From Tetrapyrgos nigripes (Eukaryota > Basidiomycota > Agaricomycetes > Agaricales > Campanellaceae): a stretch of DNA of 64,000 nt. The notes under the pieces were generated by a model, which was not told where the DNA came from, did no database searches, and was given only the letters and a program-made list of their open reading frames with translations. The stretch covers positions 310,001 to 374,000 of the forward strand of contig JAACJM010000065.1 of assembly GCA_013368315.1 (NCBI GenBank), written 5' to 3'. The translations under genes were made by a program, and so were the position numbers. Shown in pieces: positions 12,913 to 25,241 of this stretch; position 1 is the stretch's first letter; every line of letters begins with the position of its first letter.

Positions 12913-13757
12913 TTACACACGAGAATAACCTATTTTCTCAGGATCATATTTCTGGTTTTCTGTGTCAATATCAGCCTTTGAGGCGAAATGTCCAGCTTTC
13001 CTGAGCTCAGAAGTTGACGGGTCAGTAACCTTGGTGATCTTTTCCGAAATCTGATCTTGGTGCCCAAACAGCCACAGCACCTGCAGAATTCCCGCTGAAT
13101 CAACCGAGCGTCCGTTTATTTTGGATGCGGATTGGTATTCATTCATGGGGTCGACTACCTGTGATGGCGAGTATGGGACCATGAAAACAAAGGAGATTAG
13201 TAGCAACGCTGATGAGATAGTCCCAAAGATTAGCTGTGTCAATAATCAGTTATGATTTACGGAGCCGAACCAAGACCGAGAGCTTACTGGTACAAGATCA
13301 GCTAGTATTGATTCATGTGAGTCGGAGCTTTGTAGAACTCGGTGAGAGTCCTGTAAGTAATATATTTGATGAAAGAAAAGCGAAGAGCATGTGACCTATT
13401 GAGAGAGTGTTGCTGATGATTTAACGATGAAGTAGCGTTTGTAAAGGCAGATCCGGGGTCAAGTCGTATACCTACGCCATGAGTGTATAAACCAATCAAC
13501 ACATCGAATCAGATGTTTCACACTCTAGCACTCACCAGCCCAAAAGACAACCGCTACTGCTTGCTCAATTGCTGACTCTAGAGACTGTAGAGGCAGGGTC
13601 GAGTCGGGATCAACTTGAATACCAGATTCTTGACCCGAAGGAGGATAATTGAAGTTGATTTGTAGCTCGGAATTGATAAACCTAATTTAACGTTTATTCG
13701 CTAAAGTATAGAGAGAACAATGGTTTTCATTCTGACATACCATTCTGTGATCGTCAA
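12913..13757 (-). CDS. Hypothetical small membrane protein or 3' part of the upstream gene
   Basis: Minus-strand pieces joined by plausible short introns give a coherent tail. TITEWFINSELQINF is followed by an acidic stretch, then ILADLVPLIFGTISS, and then a strong hydrophobic helix (ALLLISFVFMVPY, about 13170-13230). A hydrophilic C-terminus stops at 12913. I recognise no family. The exon signals (GT at about 13536, AG before the LIFGT segment) look real, but I cannot fix a start codon. The stretch could be the 3' end of the F-box-like model immediately upstream. It lies about 590 bp upstream of SDR copy 1 on the same strand, with nothing else supported between 12414 and 12912. Confidence 0.3.
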
Positions 13758-15420
13758 AAGCTCCTGGTCCTCTTCGAGGGTATGCAGACGACGCTCAACC
13801 TGGGAGAACAAAACTAGGTTGAACAATGTCTGTTTCTATGTAGACGTCGAATATGAACGAATTGATTTGCTTGAGGTTAGGGTAGTGAGACGTGAGCTGT
13901 GATCGCCGAGACGCAACCATTGAAGATGGCTTCAGGGTCTGGTAGAGGATGTGCATGCTGTCATCATCCAGTCTCCCGCGACATTCCAGATGAAAGCTAG
14001 TCAGATGCGGCAGTAAATTATGCACACTGACACTGTGAACACCTCGGGGACTGTCAGAATTGAAAGAGAGGCGGCAGAGAAGACGACAAAGCGAGAAATC
14101 TCACATGGATAAATGATGGGATCCTCAGCACGAGTTCCGGGAGACCGAGAGTAAGATTGAGAAGATCAAGTAGGTACTGGTCGTGGACCCCAAATCTTCA
14201 GCCGAGCGAAGAATCATATCCTTCAACCTTCTGAGCATTTCTGGATGGAAGTCTGGACTGCAGGAACTCCCATAACCGTCATGCATGAGATCAAGCGTAG
14301 TAACCAAGGGTGCATGATGGACTGGGATATTGCTTTGAGTGCTTCAACAGCTGGAGCGAGGTCTCTTCGACGACAAGGCATCAGCTGAGGCAAATTAACG
14401 TCCCCGCTGGCCAAACAAGCCGCCGTTGTTGCGGGAGTGTTAACCACAAGGAGAGTCAGGAAAGATTGAGAATCAACTATGGTGATCCATCAATGTTTCT
14501 ATTGTAGAAGCATGGTGGTTGGTGTCCAAGTTGGTTAAGCAATGTGCATAGGGCGCAGGGCAACTTGAGACTGAGAACGGCATTGGTGGCAGTATTCTCA
14601 GCAAAAGGACTTGAGGCCGCAAGCACATTGATTGGGTAGTCCACCCCAAACCAGAGACGAAACGTTAAACTAAGGCAGAATCCTCAGAGGATGCATCATC
14701 TTGACGATGTAGATGTTGTATAGCTATCACAAAATCAGATGGGCCCGAAAGCTTGACCTGAAGACGTACCGGGTACTGTTCTCAATACGGTCCTGCGAAT
14801 CAGTGCAAACTATATGTACCCAATCCCCGATAGACAGACCACAATACAACTTGAAGTTGAGAACATCGACAAGGCTGTCAGTCTTCTGAAGATCCAGCTA
14901 GCAGCCATACGCGCGTTCCTTTATCCACGCCAAACTAATGCCAACTTGAATTTTGCGTGCTTTTGCGAGAGATGCATCGTAGCTGAGTTCTGGTACATAG
15001 TTGAATGAGATGGACCAAGTTCAAGCTCGAGCTGACACGAAGACGTACCGGACACCGACCGACGGGACAGACGAGTCAAGCCGCGAAGTGCCAGTGAGCA
15101 CAAAGCAAGGACTTTAGTTCATTACTTGGAAACTACTCTTCTGGCATCGAGTTTTTCGAATGCAAATTGCGCGTATAACGGGAAATTTTGGGAGTCGTGA
15201 CAAGGTAATCGTCAGATTGTCGCGTCCGAGCTGAAAGCAGGCTTCGCATGCCTTTCCCCAAAATCTGAGGCTTGTCCAAGGAAGAATTAAGAATCAAGAG
15301 TGAGTTAGCCGAATTGAGATTTTCAGATGCGGATATGGTCGCGGTCAATTGCAACCTTCTTTCAAGTCGCGCGACAATTGGTTGCCGTCGGAAATCCTGC
15401 TTGCGTTTCTCTTCGTCCAA
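13758..15420 (-). pseudogene. F-box/leucine-rich-repeat-like gene, broken or poorly modelled
   Basis: On the minus strand an opening block rich in Arg and Glu (RRQPIVARLERRLQLTATIS, about 15290-15400) is followed by an LRR-like region. RLWFGVDYPINVLAA is near 14640, CSPDFHPEMLRRLKDMILRS near 14220 and LLPHLTSFHLECRGRLDDDS near 14000. The closing phrase VERRLHTLEEDQELLTI resembles the end of agaricomycete F-box proteins. The pieces lie in different frames, and not all gaps have convincing splice sites. It may therefore be a decayed copy or a gene damaged by assembly indels. No clear F-box motif (LPPE.L..IF) was found, so the family call rests on the LRR-like part only. Confidence 0.35.
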
Positions 15421-15452
15421 CTACGCACAAGACTAGGAACAGCTTGCAGAGA

Positions 15453-17228
15453 ATGTCAGCCAGAAAAGAGAAACCTATTCATTCATTGTCAGTTTTTATG
15501 CATGTCGTATATTCGTCTCTCCTGATCGTCACTCCCTGACCTGCCTGTTGCTTTGATCCTGCTTTCAATCGCGCCTCGACGGTACATCATGATCCTCTCC
15601 TACTCGCCTCTTATCTCGTTTGCTCCGTGTAACGCTTGAAATGTTGTCCAATGGTGCCCGGAACTTTGTGTCTTTTCACGGCGTTGACTTTTTTCCAAAA
15701 CCTTTGCTTTGTTAATTTATGGTTGAAGAATCGCGGGTGGAACTGCTGGAGCTGTCGAAGCGTACGTCTTTTGCTTTTCCTGTCATTTTCTTTTTCATGT
15801 CAGTCGTGTGCTGACGATTTCTTTTCTCCATGTACTTCTTTGACTCCAATGCAGTTTCACCACATATCCGGCAGAGTTTGTTAAGACACGAAGTCAATTT
15901 GGTGGAAAGGTCCGTCCATCTACTTCAATCCTAAGACCGAAAGAACATGCTTTTTGACTTTTTTTTTTCCAAATTAGAAAACCCCTCCTCTCACAATAGT
16001 CCGCGAAACCCTCGCCAAACACGGTGTAACGGGGCTCTACTCGGGATGCGGAGCACTGGTCATTGGGAATGCAGCCAAAGCAGGAGTTAGGTTTTTGAGT
16101 TATGATTGGTTCAAGAGTAAATTGGTGGATAGAGAGGTGAGTGGATTCGTTCTGCTCGTTTTCTCTTTGGCTTGGACGACGCGTCTATGAACGAATTCTC
16201 TCTTCTTTCTTTCATCCAAATCTTTATTACATATAGCCGAGTGATGGGTCAACTAAACCTTTTCGCTTCTTTTGTTTAGGGCAAGCTAAGTGCACCTCGA
16301 AGTTTACTAGCAGGATTAGGAGCTGGTATGGTGGAAGCCATTTTTGCTGTAACGCCTAGCGAGACGATCAAGTATGTCCATTCTGTCCATACTCCTCGCT
16401 CCTTCCTTCCGTCAATTTTCCTCGTCTCCCTCCTTCTACACCTGCCTACGTCATGCGTGACACTGATACAGATGCCTACTAAAACAGAACAAAACTAATC
16501 GACGATTCACACCGACCAAATCCGCAATATAGAGGACTAGTACACGGAACAGTGTCTATAGTGAGGCAAGAGGGGATATCAGGAATATATCGGGGATTAT
16601 TTCCTGTGGTGGGTCCCGAGGGTTTTCTTTCTTTTCCTCCTTACCTCTTCCTTCTCCTAAACTCTCCTTCCATCAAATTATCTTCATTGCTTTGCCTTTA
16701 CTCACATACAATCAAACAGATGATGCGTCAAGGAGCCAACTCTGCCGTCCGATTCACAACATACAACACTCTAAAACAACTCGTTCAAGGCGCAGCAGGA
16801 GCAAGACCAGGACAACAACTACCTAGTACGATAACATTTGGGATTGGTGCTGTTGCGGGGTTGGTGACTGTGTATACGACGATGCCTTTGGAGTGAGTCC
16901 CTTTTTTGGAAGTTGTTACTTTGTCTCTAATCCCTTCTTTCCTCTTTTTCTTTCCTTTCCAGTGTGATCAAAACACGAATGCAATCCCTGGAAGCCCGTC
17001 AAAACTACAAAAACTCTTTCCATTGCGCGTATAGGATATTCACGGAAGAAGGTATATTAAGGTTTTGGACGGGTACAACGCCTAGGTTGACCAGACTGGT
17101 GGTGAGTATCTAGTTTCTTTTTATGTGGCTTGCTCTTTCTTTGGACATACGGTAACTAACCCTCACTACAGCTGAGTGGAGGCATTGTCTTTACAGTATA
17201 TGAACAAATAATCAAATTGATTGCTTGA
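15453..17228 (+). CDS. CTP1: Mitochondrial tricarboxylate (citrate) carrier
   Basis: Exchanges citrate across the inner mitochondrial membrane. Exon 1 (15453-15487, MSARKEKPIHS) joins through a long intron (15488-15728) to LIAGGTAGAVEA. The three carrier repeats each show the Px[DE]xx[KR] signature: YPAEFVKTRSQF (about 15866), TPSETIKTKLID (about 16355-16505) and MPLDVIKTRMQS (about 16886-16990). The pairing phrases GLYSGCGALVIGNA, GIYRGLFPVMMRQGANSAVRF and RFWTGTTPRLTRLVLSGGI fit the tricarboxylate subgroup. The start was chosen because the N-terminus KPIHSLIAGG matches fungal Ctp1. The frame is intact across all exons traced, ending with TGA at 17226-17228. Confidence 0.9.
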
Positions 17229-18578
17229 GCCCAGTGGTTTTACAACTGTATCTATACTTACCATGATGCTTTCAGCGTCAATTCGAGTGCTTCATTTGAG
17301 CCAAGGTCTCCCAAGAACTTAAGGTTTCATTGTCAACTTTAAGGCTATGACACCTGCACCCTGGAGACCTCCACATTCCTCTCGGCGTCCTGACATGAGT
17401 CGTGGAGCCACGTAGTTTGTCCGGTGGTCATTGGTCATCCTTTCGCTAATGATAGGCCAAGGTTCACCACGTCAACTCTCAAGCTCTAAGCTTGATTGGT
17501 CCGGACCCAGAGCAGGCCTAGCCAATGGAACACTCTAGCTTTGGTATGCGATGCGATGCGGCATGCTTCATGGATCATGGTACCTGTAACCTAACTTGGT
17601 GGTACCTAGCTAAACACAGCTATAGCTAGTTACTTGCGTTCGGGTCTTGGCTCTGTCTCTTGTCTCTTTTCTAAATCTTGAATGGCCTAGCCAATGGTCG
17701 ATATGCTTCATATGCTCAATCTGGTTAGGGATGGCCCATGGGCTGGGCAGAGACACGTTTATACCTATTGGGCAGTGGGTACAACGCTGGATCATTGGAT
17801 GAGATGATTGGACGATTGATGATCATGAATCGATGATTGGTGGTTGATGGTCTCGGCCTCAACAGAACAGAATCCAACCAGAAGGAAGCTTGAGCACTGT
17901 ATGCGCATGCTCAGCCTTCCATGATGGATCTGCTTCTTCTTCGAACCCATACATATGCATATGCATGGCCAGTGGCAGTTATCTTCCAATCGACGTTCCT
18001 GGTCTGGTATAAATGGGAACAGGATGTACATACAGACAATTCTCGGAGAATCGGGCCTATCTCGGTTTTTCTCTGACTCTGTAATGGGCAAATTGTCTAT
18101 TCTCCCGCCGTGGCTTTGCCTCGAGCTTGGGCATGGCTTGGGCAGGACTCTGTTAGAAGGGCGCAAATTCGTTTTATTTCCGATATGTAATAAAACTCTA
18201 ACAGCACAAAGAACACTGTAGCAACAACTCAAAAAAAAAAAACCCGAAAAGCAACAGCATCAATCCAAAGGGAGTTACAGGTAGCAGGAGAGGTACAGAT
18301 AAGTATAGGTTAAACGGTTACAGCAGGAAGATATACAACAAGCCTTTAAATGTAAAAAAAGGAAGGGTAGCGAAGATGTACAATGAATCAAACAAACATA
18401 GATAAATGACTGTTCGCAACGTGCGATGTATATCTTGAATCGTATCCTAGATCTAACCCATCTTCAATCTGAAGCAAGGAGCACTCAATAAATATACAAC
18501 GGAAAATAGAACCCGATGCATGAGCAGTGCAAGGGCGGTGCTGACTCGTCAGCGTTGGGGCGTTGGGGGTTTAGACGC
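17229..18578. other. Intergenic region, no gene supported
   Basis: About 1.35 kb between two convergent genes. It holds direct repeats of GGCCTAGCCAATGG (near 17513 and 17683), CTAGCTA-rich segments (17610-17635) and a short A run at 18231. No reading frame shows conservation or splice logic that I can defend. Confidence 0.5.
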
Positions 18579-19312
18579 TCAAGAGAACGACCCGTGAATT
18601 AGCGCGTCCCATGCGCTCTGCGTCTTTCCCTCGAGTTTTTCAAGGAATTTGCCCTTCATCACTGAAGTAGGTGTGCCAGTCCCTGAACCACCATTTGAGC
18701 GAGGTGGTGTTGGAAGGCCGTGTACAGCGTGATGGGCTGGATACTCGTGTTGGGGTGACGGAGGCATACTAGAACCCGAGGCACTAGCGGATATAGGCGA
18801 AGGAGCCTCTATAGTAAGAGCTGGTGCTGATGCCGATACAGAGGCGGGTGATGTGGCATCAGTAGGATGAGAAAGCGAGTGCGAATAAGAGATGCTCGCA
18901 GCACCGGGTACGTGCCCTTGAGAACTCGGATTTCGCGAGAGACGAGGAGGTAAGCCAAAATTGGGCTGATAGACGTGGTGAGCAGGTTCGTAGATTGGGG
19001 ATGGGAGTTGGTGGTGAGTGTCACCACCGTGGCTCAGACGCGATGGTGTAGATGGGTGATGAGGAGTAGAATGTGAATGTGGAGGTGGGTGATGGACATG
19101 TGGGTACGGATGGATATGAGGGTAGTGGTTATGTAGAGGGGTCGCCGTGCCCGAGGAAGCGCTGGACCGCGAAGGACTGGGACGCTTGGGAGCAAGGATA
19201 GAACCCAATGCTACGCGCAGAGCGTCCTTGTTGTTGTCGCCAGCCTGTGGAAAGATGATCCTGGTCATTAGCAAAGACAACAGAAACTAGAAGGAAAGTT
19301 GAAACACACCAT
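18579..19312 (-). CDS. Hypothetical His/Pro/Ser-rich protein with conserved C-terminal AWDALIHGSF motif
   Basis: About 220 residues. The start is placed at ATG 19312, followed by an intron at 19245-19309, so that the protein opens MAGDNNKDALRVALGSILAP; this follows the acceptor ccacag and is a proposal. The middle is low complexity, with histidine- and proline-rich blocks (HNHYPHIHPYPHVHHPPPHS) and Ser/Ala runs. It ends in KGKFLEKLEGKTQSAWDALIHGSFS, a C-terminus I recall from uncharacterised basidiomycete proteins. Function is unknown; the disordered body and short conserved tail suggest a docking peptide, which is inference. Confidence 0.6.
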
Positions 19313-19878
19313 GTTGTGGTTGATTGTCAAGAGATTTTTGCCCCAGATTTTCCCCAGATTCTCTCCAACTCCGATCGTCCGATGTTCTATCTTATCTTAT
19401 CTTCTCCCCATAAAGCAATTCTGCTTTTTGACGTCTAGCTTCTCGTTTCCAGTACGATAACGCGACAGACGCTGGTGAGATTGAAGGGACTCGGTCTAAC
19501 ACAGATCGGCTCGTGACCATGTACCATTTGCTTCCTCCCGTACGTCGTCTTCAACTGCCAAGATAGAAAAATCGGAGCAGCGCCAAGACATTTGACCAAT
19601 GAAATGTTGCGGGTGGTGTCGCGTCGGCTGACCGCAGGTAGCATGCACCCCACACCTCATCCCGAAAACTCACGACATCGGTGAAGTCAGCGTAATTCGA
19701 CAACTGTGAAAGGACGTGGTGTGCCTCAATGACTTCATTCCCGCAAGTCATTTGAAGTTCAAAGACCATTCGGCTACGTCGGTCTAAGCACAAAAATACC
19801 CTGAAAACTCCACAGACGCAATTACATTTCGAGATGAGATATACAGATCAAATATATCCGAAAAAGGAGAGAAAACGC

Positions 19879-22162
19879 CTAAGACATCTCCCCATCCTCA
19901 ACGTTAACATGACCAGTCACACTATTCGCCCAGTTCCCACTCTTCAGCGGACTGACATGACTAGGCACCCTAGACCTACTTGGCTTGCGTTTGCCGGTAC
20001 CAAGAAAAGCAGACAGAACTTGGAGTTTCGCAGTCTTGCTGGCGTTGGTGATAATATTATTTTCGACAGCACCATCACCTGCCTTGACATCCACGTCCAC
20101 GCTCTCGCTGTCCTTGATCTTCATGATCGCGTTCTCGTCTTCACCGTGATCTTGTGATCGTTCTCCCCGACTTGAGTACTCTTGTCCTCTTCTCTATCTT
20201 TCTCCCTTTCCTTCTCCTGTTCCTTCTCCCTCTCCCTCTCCTTCTCAACAAACTCGGCTACACTATCTCCTCTCCTCATACTAAGACTACCACCCACAAG
20301 TCCCTTACCTTCACCCTTCCCACTAATCCCGCTCATCCACTCGTCCGCTCCTACTGGACCTAGTCAACCTCAACGCAGTTCCGTAATCTGTGAAATATTG
20401 CCACCCATTGGGTAGACCTTGAAAGAGGGAGACTTCGCGAGACATGGGGAGGGATCTAAGGCTGGGATTGGGGGTTTGGGTTTGGGTTTGCTGAGATTGA
20501 ATTGAGTGGCTTGAGTTGTTCCCGTACCCGTATTCGTAGCTATTTGGAACCGACTGTCCCTTCGTCATAGCCATATCCATGTTTATAGTAGCCCCAGCTG
20601 TAAGTACGATCATCAAAGTGAGGTTGGGAATAAGTCCTCGCCGACAACTTCAGATCCTCCATCCGTCTCTGGCCTCTTTGATTGGGAAATTTCGCAGACG
20701 CGAACGTAACACCAGATTTACAAGAAGCCATTGCTACAGAGGAACGAGATGAGAATCTCGAAAAGAGCGCTAGAGTCGGTGGAACAGAGGATTGTTGTAC
20801 ATGCGGAACCGGGGCTTCGAGATTGTGGATATACACCTCGTCGTTATCTTCGTCCTTGTTGTTGTCATCATCTCCAATGCTTAACACATCATCAGGAGGT
20901 GGCGAGGGCCTCAGTTTAGAGGCGTAAACCGAGAGGTCCAGTCCTCGAGAGGATGTGTAGCTGCCGCCCCGTGACATTGACTGAGATGATATCTCCTTCG
21001 ATTTTTCGTAGCCCTCCTCGACTTCCACGTTGCCCATCAAGTCCGTCGCGTCCACATTCCCAGTCTCGTTACCAGACCCATACCCATCGACATCTTTTTC
21101 CTCTTCCACATCCCCATCCCCATCTCCATCCAATCAAACAATTCCCACATCCATGAGCCAGTGCCGAGCTTCCTCCAAGTCAATAGCAATCTCCGTCAAA
21201 GAGTGACTCGTAAAAACCCCAGCCGTACACCCCGGACATATCTTGACGAAAGCATCGACGAGTTCGGGCGGGACGAAGGTATAGTATTTGTTGACTGTAG
21301 CAAGGGTTTCTTCTAGACTTTGATGTTCATGTGAATCATGTTTGCAGTGGTATTCCGATGTGACTGCCAGACACGTGCTTGAGATGACAGAAGGAGAGAA
21401 TTTCGTACATCTTGGAACAAGAGGCTACCATGCGATTGGTATGCATGAGGACCAACTCGGGCTCTGAGTGTAAAGCGGAATCAGAGACGGTGTCGGTGTC
21501 CACGTTGGACGAGGAAGACAGACGCAGATCAGCCGGAACCGGACAGAGAGAAAACTCCTTGAAAACGGAGTCCTGCTTTTGAGAGCCAGGGACAGCAGGG
21601 TTGTCCAGATGCCTCCAAATCCTCTCAAACGCCTCTGAGGAGAGCATCGTCGATGTCGTACCCAGAGTCATCTCTATCTCCATCCTAATACGCTCGGTTT
21701 GACTGGTTCCATCCATCACTTCATCCTCGGCGTCTTGATGCTCGTGTTGTGGGTTGACTGCCTCGAAGTTCATCCTATCAAAAGCCGCGTCAGAGCTATC
21801 GCGGACCAAGGCAACGGCGTCAAGCTTCAAGCTGATCAGGTTGCTTTGTGTGTCCGCGTCCCATATGCTGCTAACGGTACCGCACCAATGCTGCTGCTGC
21901 TGCTGTTCGTCTTGCAAATGGTTTCGAGATAGTCAGCTTCGATGGCTTGATATTGCCCGAGAGTGGGTAGAAGGCCTTGAGTAGCGGGGTTAATGCCAAT
22001 TTCATGATCAACATGATGATTGCGAGAGATGTCATTGGGCGATGTGTGTAGTTTAGCGCTTTGTCCTTGAGTTTGACTTGCGTTCAGTGTACTATCTGTT
22101 GCGATGTTGTGCTTGTGATTGTTCTTGCCTTCACGAGTGGATCTTGGCGGTCGCAGAATCAT
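19879..22162 (-). CDS. Conserved hypothetical protein with H2C2-like zinc-binding pattern, frame interrupted
   Basis: Minus-strand coding signal runs from ATG 22162 (MILRPPRSTREGKNN) to a stop at 19879. An N-terminal block (LKLDAVALVRDSSDAAFDR, EAFERIWRHLDNPAVPGSQ) precedes SEYHCKHDSHEH and, 28 residues later, ICPGC (about 21175-21345). Together these give H-x4-H-x28-C-x2-C, the spacing of integrase-type zinc-binding domains. Acidic Gly-Asp repeats, a Lys/Glu-rich segment (EKEREREKEQEKEREKD) and a basic tail follow. The pieces are not in one frame: shifts are needed near 21890, 21360 and 20130, and a TGA stands between GIV and DGDGDGD near 21130. It may therefore be two genes, a gene with indels, or a decaying gene. 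The role is unknown. Confidence 0.5.
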
Positions 22163-23168
22163 GGCTTCCGTAGGAAGGCGTATACGCTACCGGTAGAAGG
22201 TACTAGCAGAATGCGAAAAGGATGCCACCACGCAATGTCTGTAGATCACGTCAGTGACGAAGGATTGCTTTCAGGACTGAACCAATCATACTAAGAGTCT
22301 CTGGAGCTACCGTATTTGAGCTGTGATCGATTCTTGAGAGCTTAGTTATTGGGCGAGCTTGAGAAATGAGATAAGGACTTGAGGCAGACTTGAGCTAGTG
22401 GCGGTTTGGAAATGAGTGACTCGGACTTTACCAGTCCTAATTTGGCAATTGGCAGAGGTTATTTCCTCTCCTATCCTCCATCTCCCTTCTGTAGGTTCTC
22501 GTCCTCCTGGTTGCTGACCCAAAACAGACAATACAGTCGCATGAGGCACTGAAAACATACCAAACCCTGCCTGTACCTAGGACCCTTACTACCAGGAACG
22601 CCCAGCCAGTTTCAGACCTAGTCACTGCACAAGAAAGCTTGTCGGATTCTGTCTGACAGTGCGGTAAGATCGCTTGTCCCAGTTAGCTTTCACCGGTGCA
22701 GGATAGACCGAGACTAAATCACTGCGTTTGTCTACACTTTTTTCCAGGGTACATGTTAGGGACGTTATCAAGCCTGCCAGAATATACATTAGGTACCGAC
22801 ACTCCAGCGCTTCAAGCTTCAAGACCTGTAGAGAACCTAGAGAGGAGGAAGTAGAGAACCGGGACATATCGATGACCGAGATTCAAGAATACCTGGAAGA
22901 TGAACCCATGGCTCGAGACTAGGCCTCTTGAACGCATGCTCTCCGGCATCTACTTACAGTGCCTCTATCAAATACATAGCCGTTTCGCACGGTTTCATTA
23001 CGGATCAGTTGACAATCCCTGACAGGCGGAATGTACGCGCTTGTGAGCCATGGACGTTCCGGAGATGGCGTGAATAAAAAGAACTTCAAGCTCAAAACCG
23101 TTTGTTCAAATCCTCCCTTTCCTCCTCGCACCGCCTGGCTACACTATTTCTGCTCCCTCTTTTATACC
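22163..23168. other. Divergent intergenic region
   Basis: About 1 kb between oppositely oriented genes, so it probably holds both promoters. CT-rich stretches precede the plus-strand start at 23169. No further gene supported. Confidence 0.4.
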
Positions 23169-25109
23169 ATGTCTTCAAGCATAGTTCAAGGTGCCTATTA
23201 TATTAACGACCAGTGAGCGATCTGCGTCTTTTTCCGAAATCTGACACTAACACGCCGCTGTCGAACTTTTTTGGCATTTGCAGACGACTCGCGAACTACT
23301 TTCACCTTGTCGGATTTGGTACGTTTCTTTCATTCTCTCTGCCCGTGCTTGAATCAACTTGTGTTGTTTGGTAGTCTTCTTAGTCTGGGATCACGTTCTC
23401 ACTTTCCGTGAGTAGAAATCCTCTTGGCCCTTTCCACGATAAATTTTTGACAAAAATCTCATCTATCCAGCTTTGGAAGTGAAATACATCTGGCGACGAT
23501 CCTTCAATACCACTACTTGGGCAATTCTCTTTAACCGATACTTCCCTGTGATTGGAACTGTCATTATGACTATTAATGCCTTTGACGGTTCTCTACCTCA
23601 TTCGGTTAGTGTTGCCTCTCTCTCTTGTCAATGTCTTTATACTCATGTCGAAAATAAGATGTAGGCCAATCAAATGAAATGTTCAGATGTACAAGCTCCT
23701 AATTGCAAGATTTAGCTGCGAGCCCCTTCACATCTTCCATGAAGCATACCTATTCGTGACGGAAGTCAATGTCTGCTGTGAGATTTACCCTTTTTCTCTC
23801 GAGAATTTGACGCTGATTAACTTTTTATGCGTTTCAAGTATTGCTCACACTGCGCATATATGCCATCTACGATCGCAACAAACGCGTGCTTGGTTTTATG
23901 GCCTTCGTTGGTCTCATCTTGGGTGGTCTTGCATTGGTCTGTATTCATTCATCTATAGAGCACCCAGCCCCTGTACCTATTGACCTGTTTTTCTCATTGT
24001 CAGTTTGCCTCATTTTATACATTTGTTCCATCGACTGACCCTCCAGTCTCCCTCACATCAATGGGCTGTCACACAGATTTAGATGTCATTCCCCAGTACG
24101 TCTCTTCCATTCACCAGTCTTCATTTCATGGAATCTGATTTTTTCTTGTTCTTCCCCAGTGGCGCGCGTAAGTCATCTTTACTCTCACGATGGCTATAGG
24201 ACAATTTTGATCAAACACCGGAACAGAGGAAGCTGCAGCTTGGGAAGCCCTATTTGTATATGACTGCTTACTCTTCACGATGATAATCCTCAAAGGACGG
24301 AAGACTAGACGTTCAGTAGGAAGAGTACCTTTATTAGATATAATTATTCAAGATGGTGAGTGGATTTGGGCCTAACGCTCTCAATATGGACTTCATGATT
24401 GAGATTGCATTCCAGGCGCTAGTTATTTTGGGTTAGTCCATAGGTTCTCCCGCGAACGATTTACTTTGTTATTGACGGCGACACCTCTATTCTGCCATGA
24501 ACATCGACAGCGTTATGGCCGTAGCAAATCTTGCCAATATACTCACGTTTTATGTATGTTTTCTCTTGATATTGTGATCCGACTGCGGAACAGAGGCTGA
24601 TGCTCTCGGACATATCTAGTTTGCCGGAGTAAGATCCATTCACCGACGTTTAACGTCTATAGCTACGAAGCTGACATAAAGTCTCATGTGCACTGTCATA
24701 GCCTTCAACAAGAGGAGGTTTATCAACATTTTCAAACGCGTAAGTCGAGCCGTCCTTGCCTCCTCGGCCTTCAAAGGATCATAACTGACTATGACACAGT
24801 GTATCTGTCACGATGATGTCTCGTCTCACTTTCCATCTTCACGAAAATGCGAAAATCGACTCCTTCCAGCCTGGGAGTACTGCCCAATCAAGTACTGTGC
24901 TGACAAGTGCACCTGACGCGTACCAGGATACATGTCAGTTCACATCATATGGCTATGACCGTAGCGAACAGCACCCTCCATACGTAGACAGGGGAAATGC
25001 TCATGAGGCAGCTGACGACGAAGAGCGTCAAGTCGGTGGATTAGGGATTCCAATGCGGACTATTTCGAGAGAGAACGTTGTTTATGGGGAGTCGTCAAAT
25101 AAAAAATGA
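23169..25109 (+). CDS. DUF6533 seven-helix membrane protein (copy a)
   Basis: Many-exon gene starting at ATG 23169 (MSSSIVQGAYYINDQ). The DUF6533 block reads RLANYFHLVGFVFLVWDHVL, then EVKYIWRRSFNTTTWAILFN and RYFPVIG. It continues with LLTLRIYAIYDRNKRVLGFM, a hydrophobic stretch (FVGLILGGLAL), AAAWEALFVYDCLLFTMIIL, VMAVANLANILTFY and a serine-rich cytoplasmic tail after SVTMMSRLTFHLHE, ending at 25109. DUF6533 proteins are a large basidiomycete family with about seven predicted helices; no molecular function is established. This copy appears intact and has three relatives in the window (41.6, 44.1 and 53.3 kb). Its GT-AG introns sit at the same codon positions as in those copies. Confidence 0.8.
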
Positions 25110-25241
25110 TTTTCAGACAGCGCATCTCTGAAAGCCGAGAGCCCGCATCATGCGCGTGTACTTGCTGAATTTCGAGGGGCAAACTGGCACTGTGACAATT
25201 CCATTTTAGGAGTCCAGTCCATACAACAATGCATCGAGCGT

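Noticed and set aside
19435..19793. Overlapping minus-strand frames upstream of the His-rich protein
   Set aside because: They overlap each other, have no homology and sit in a probable promoter region.
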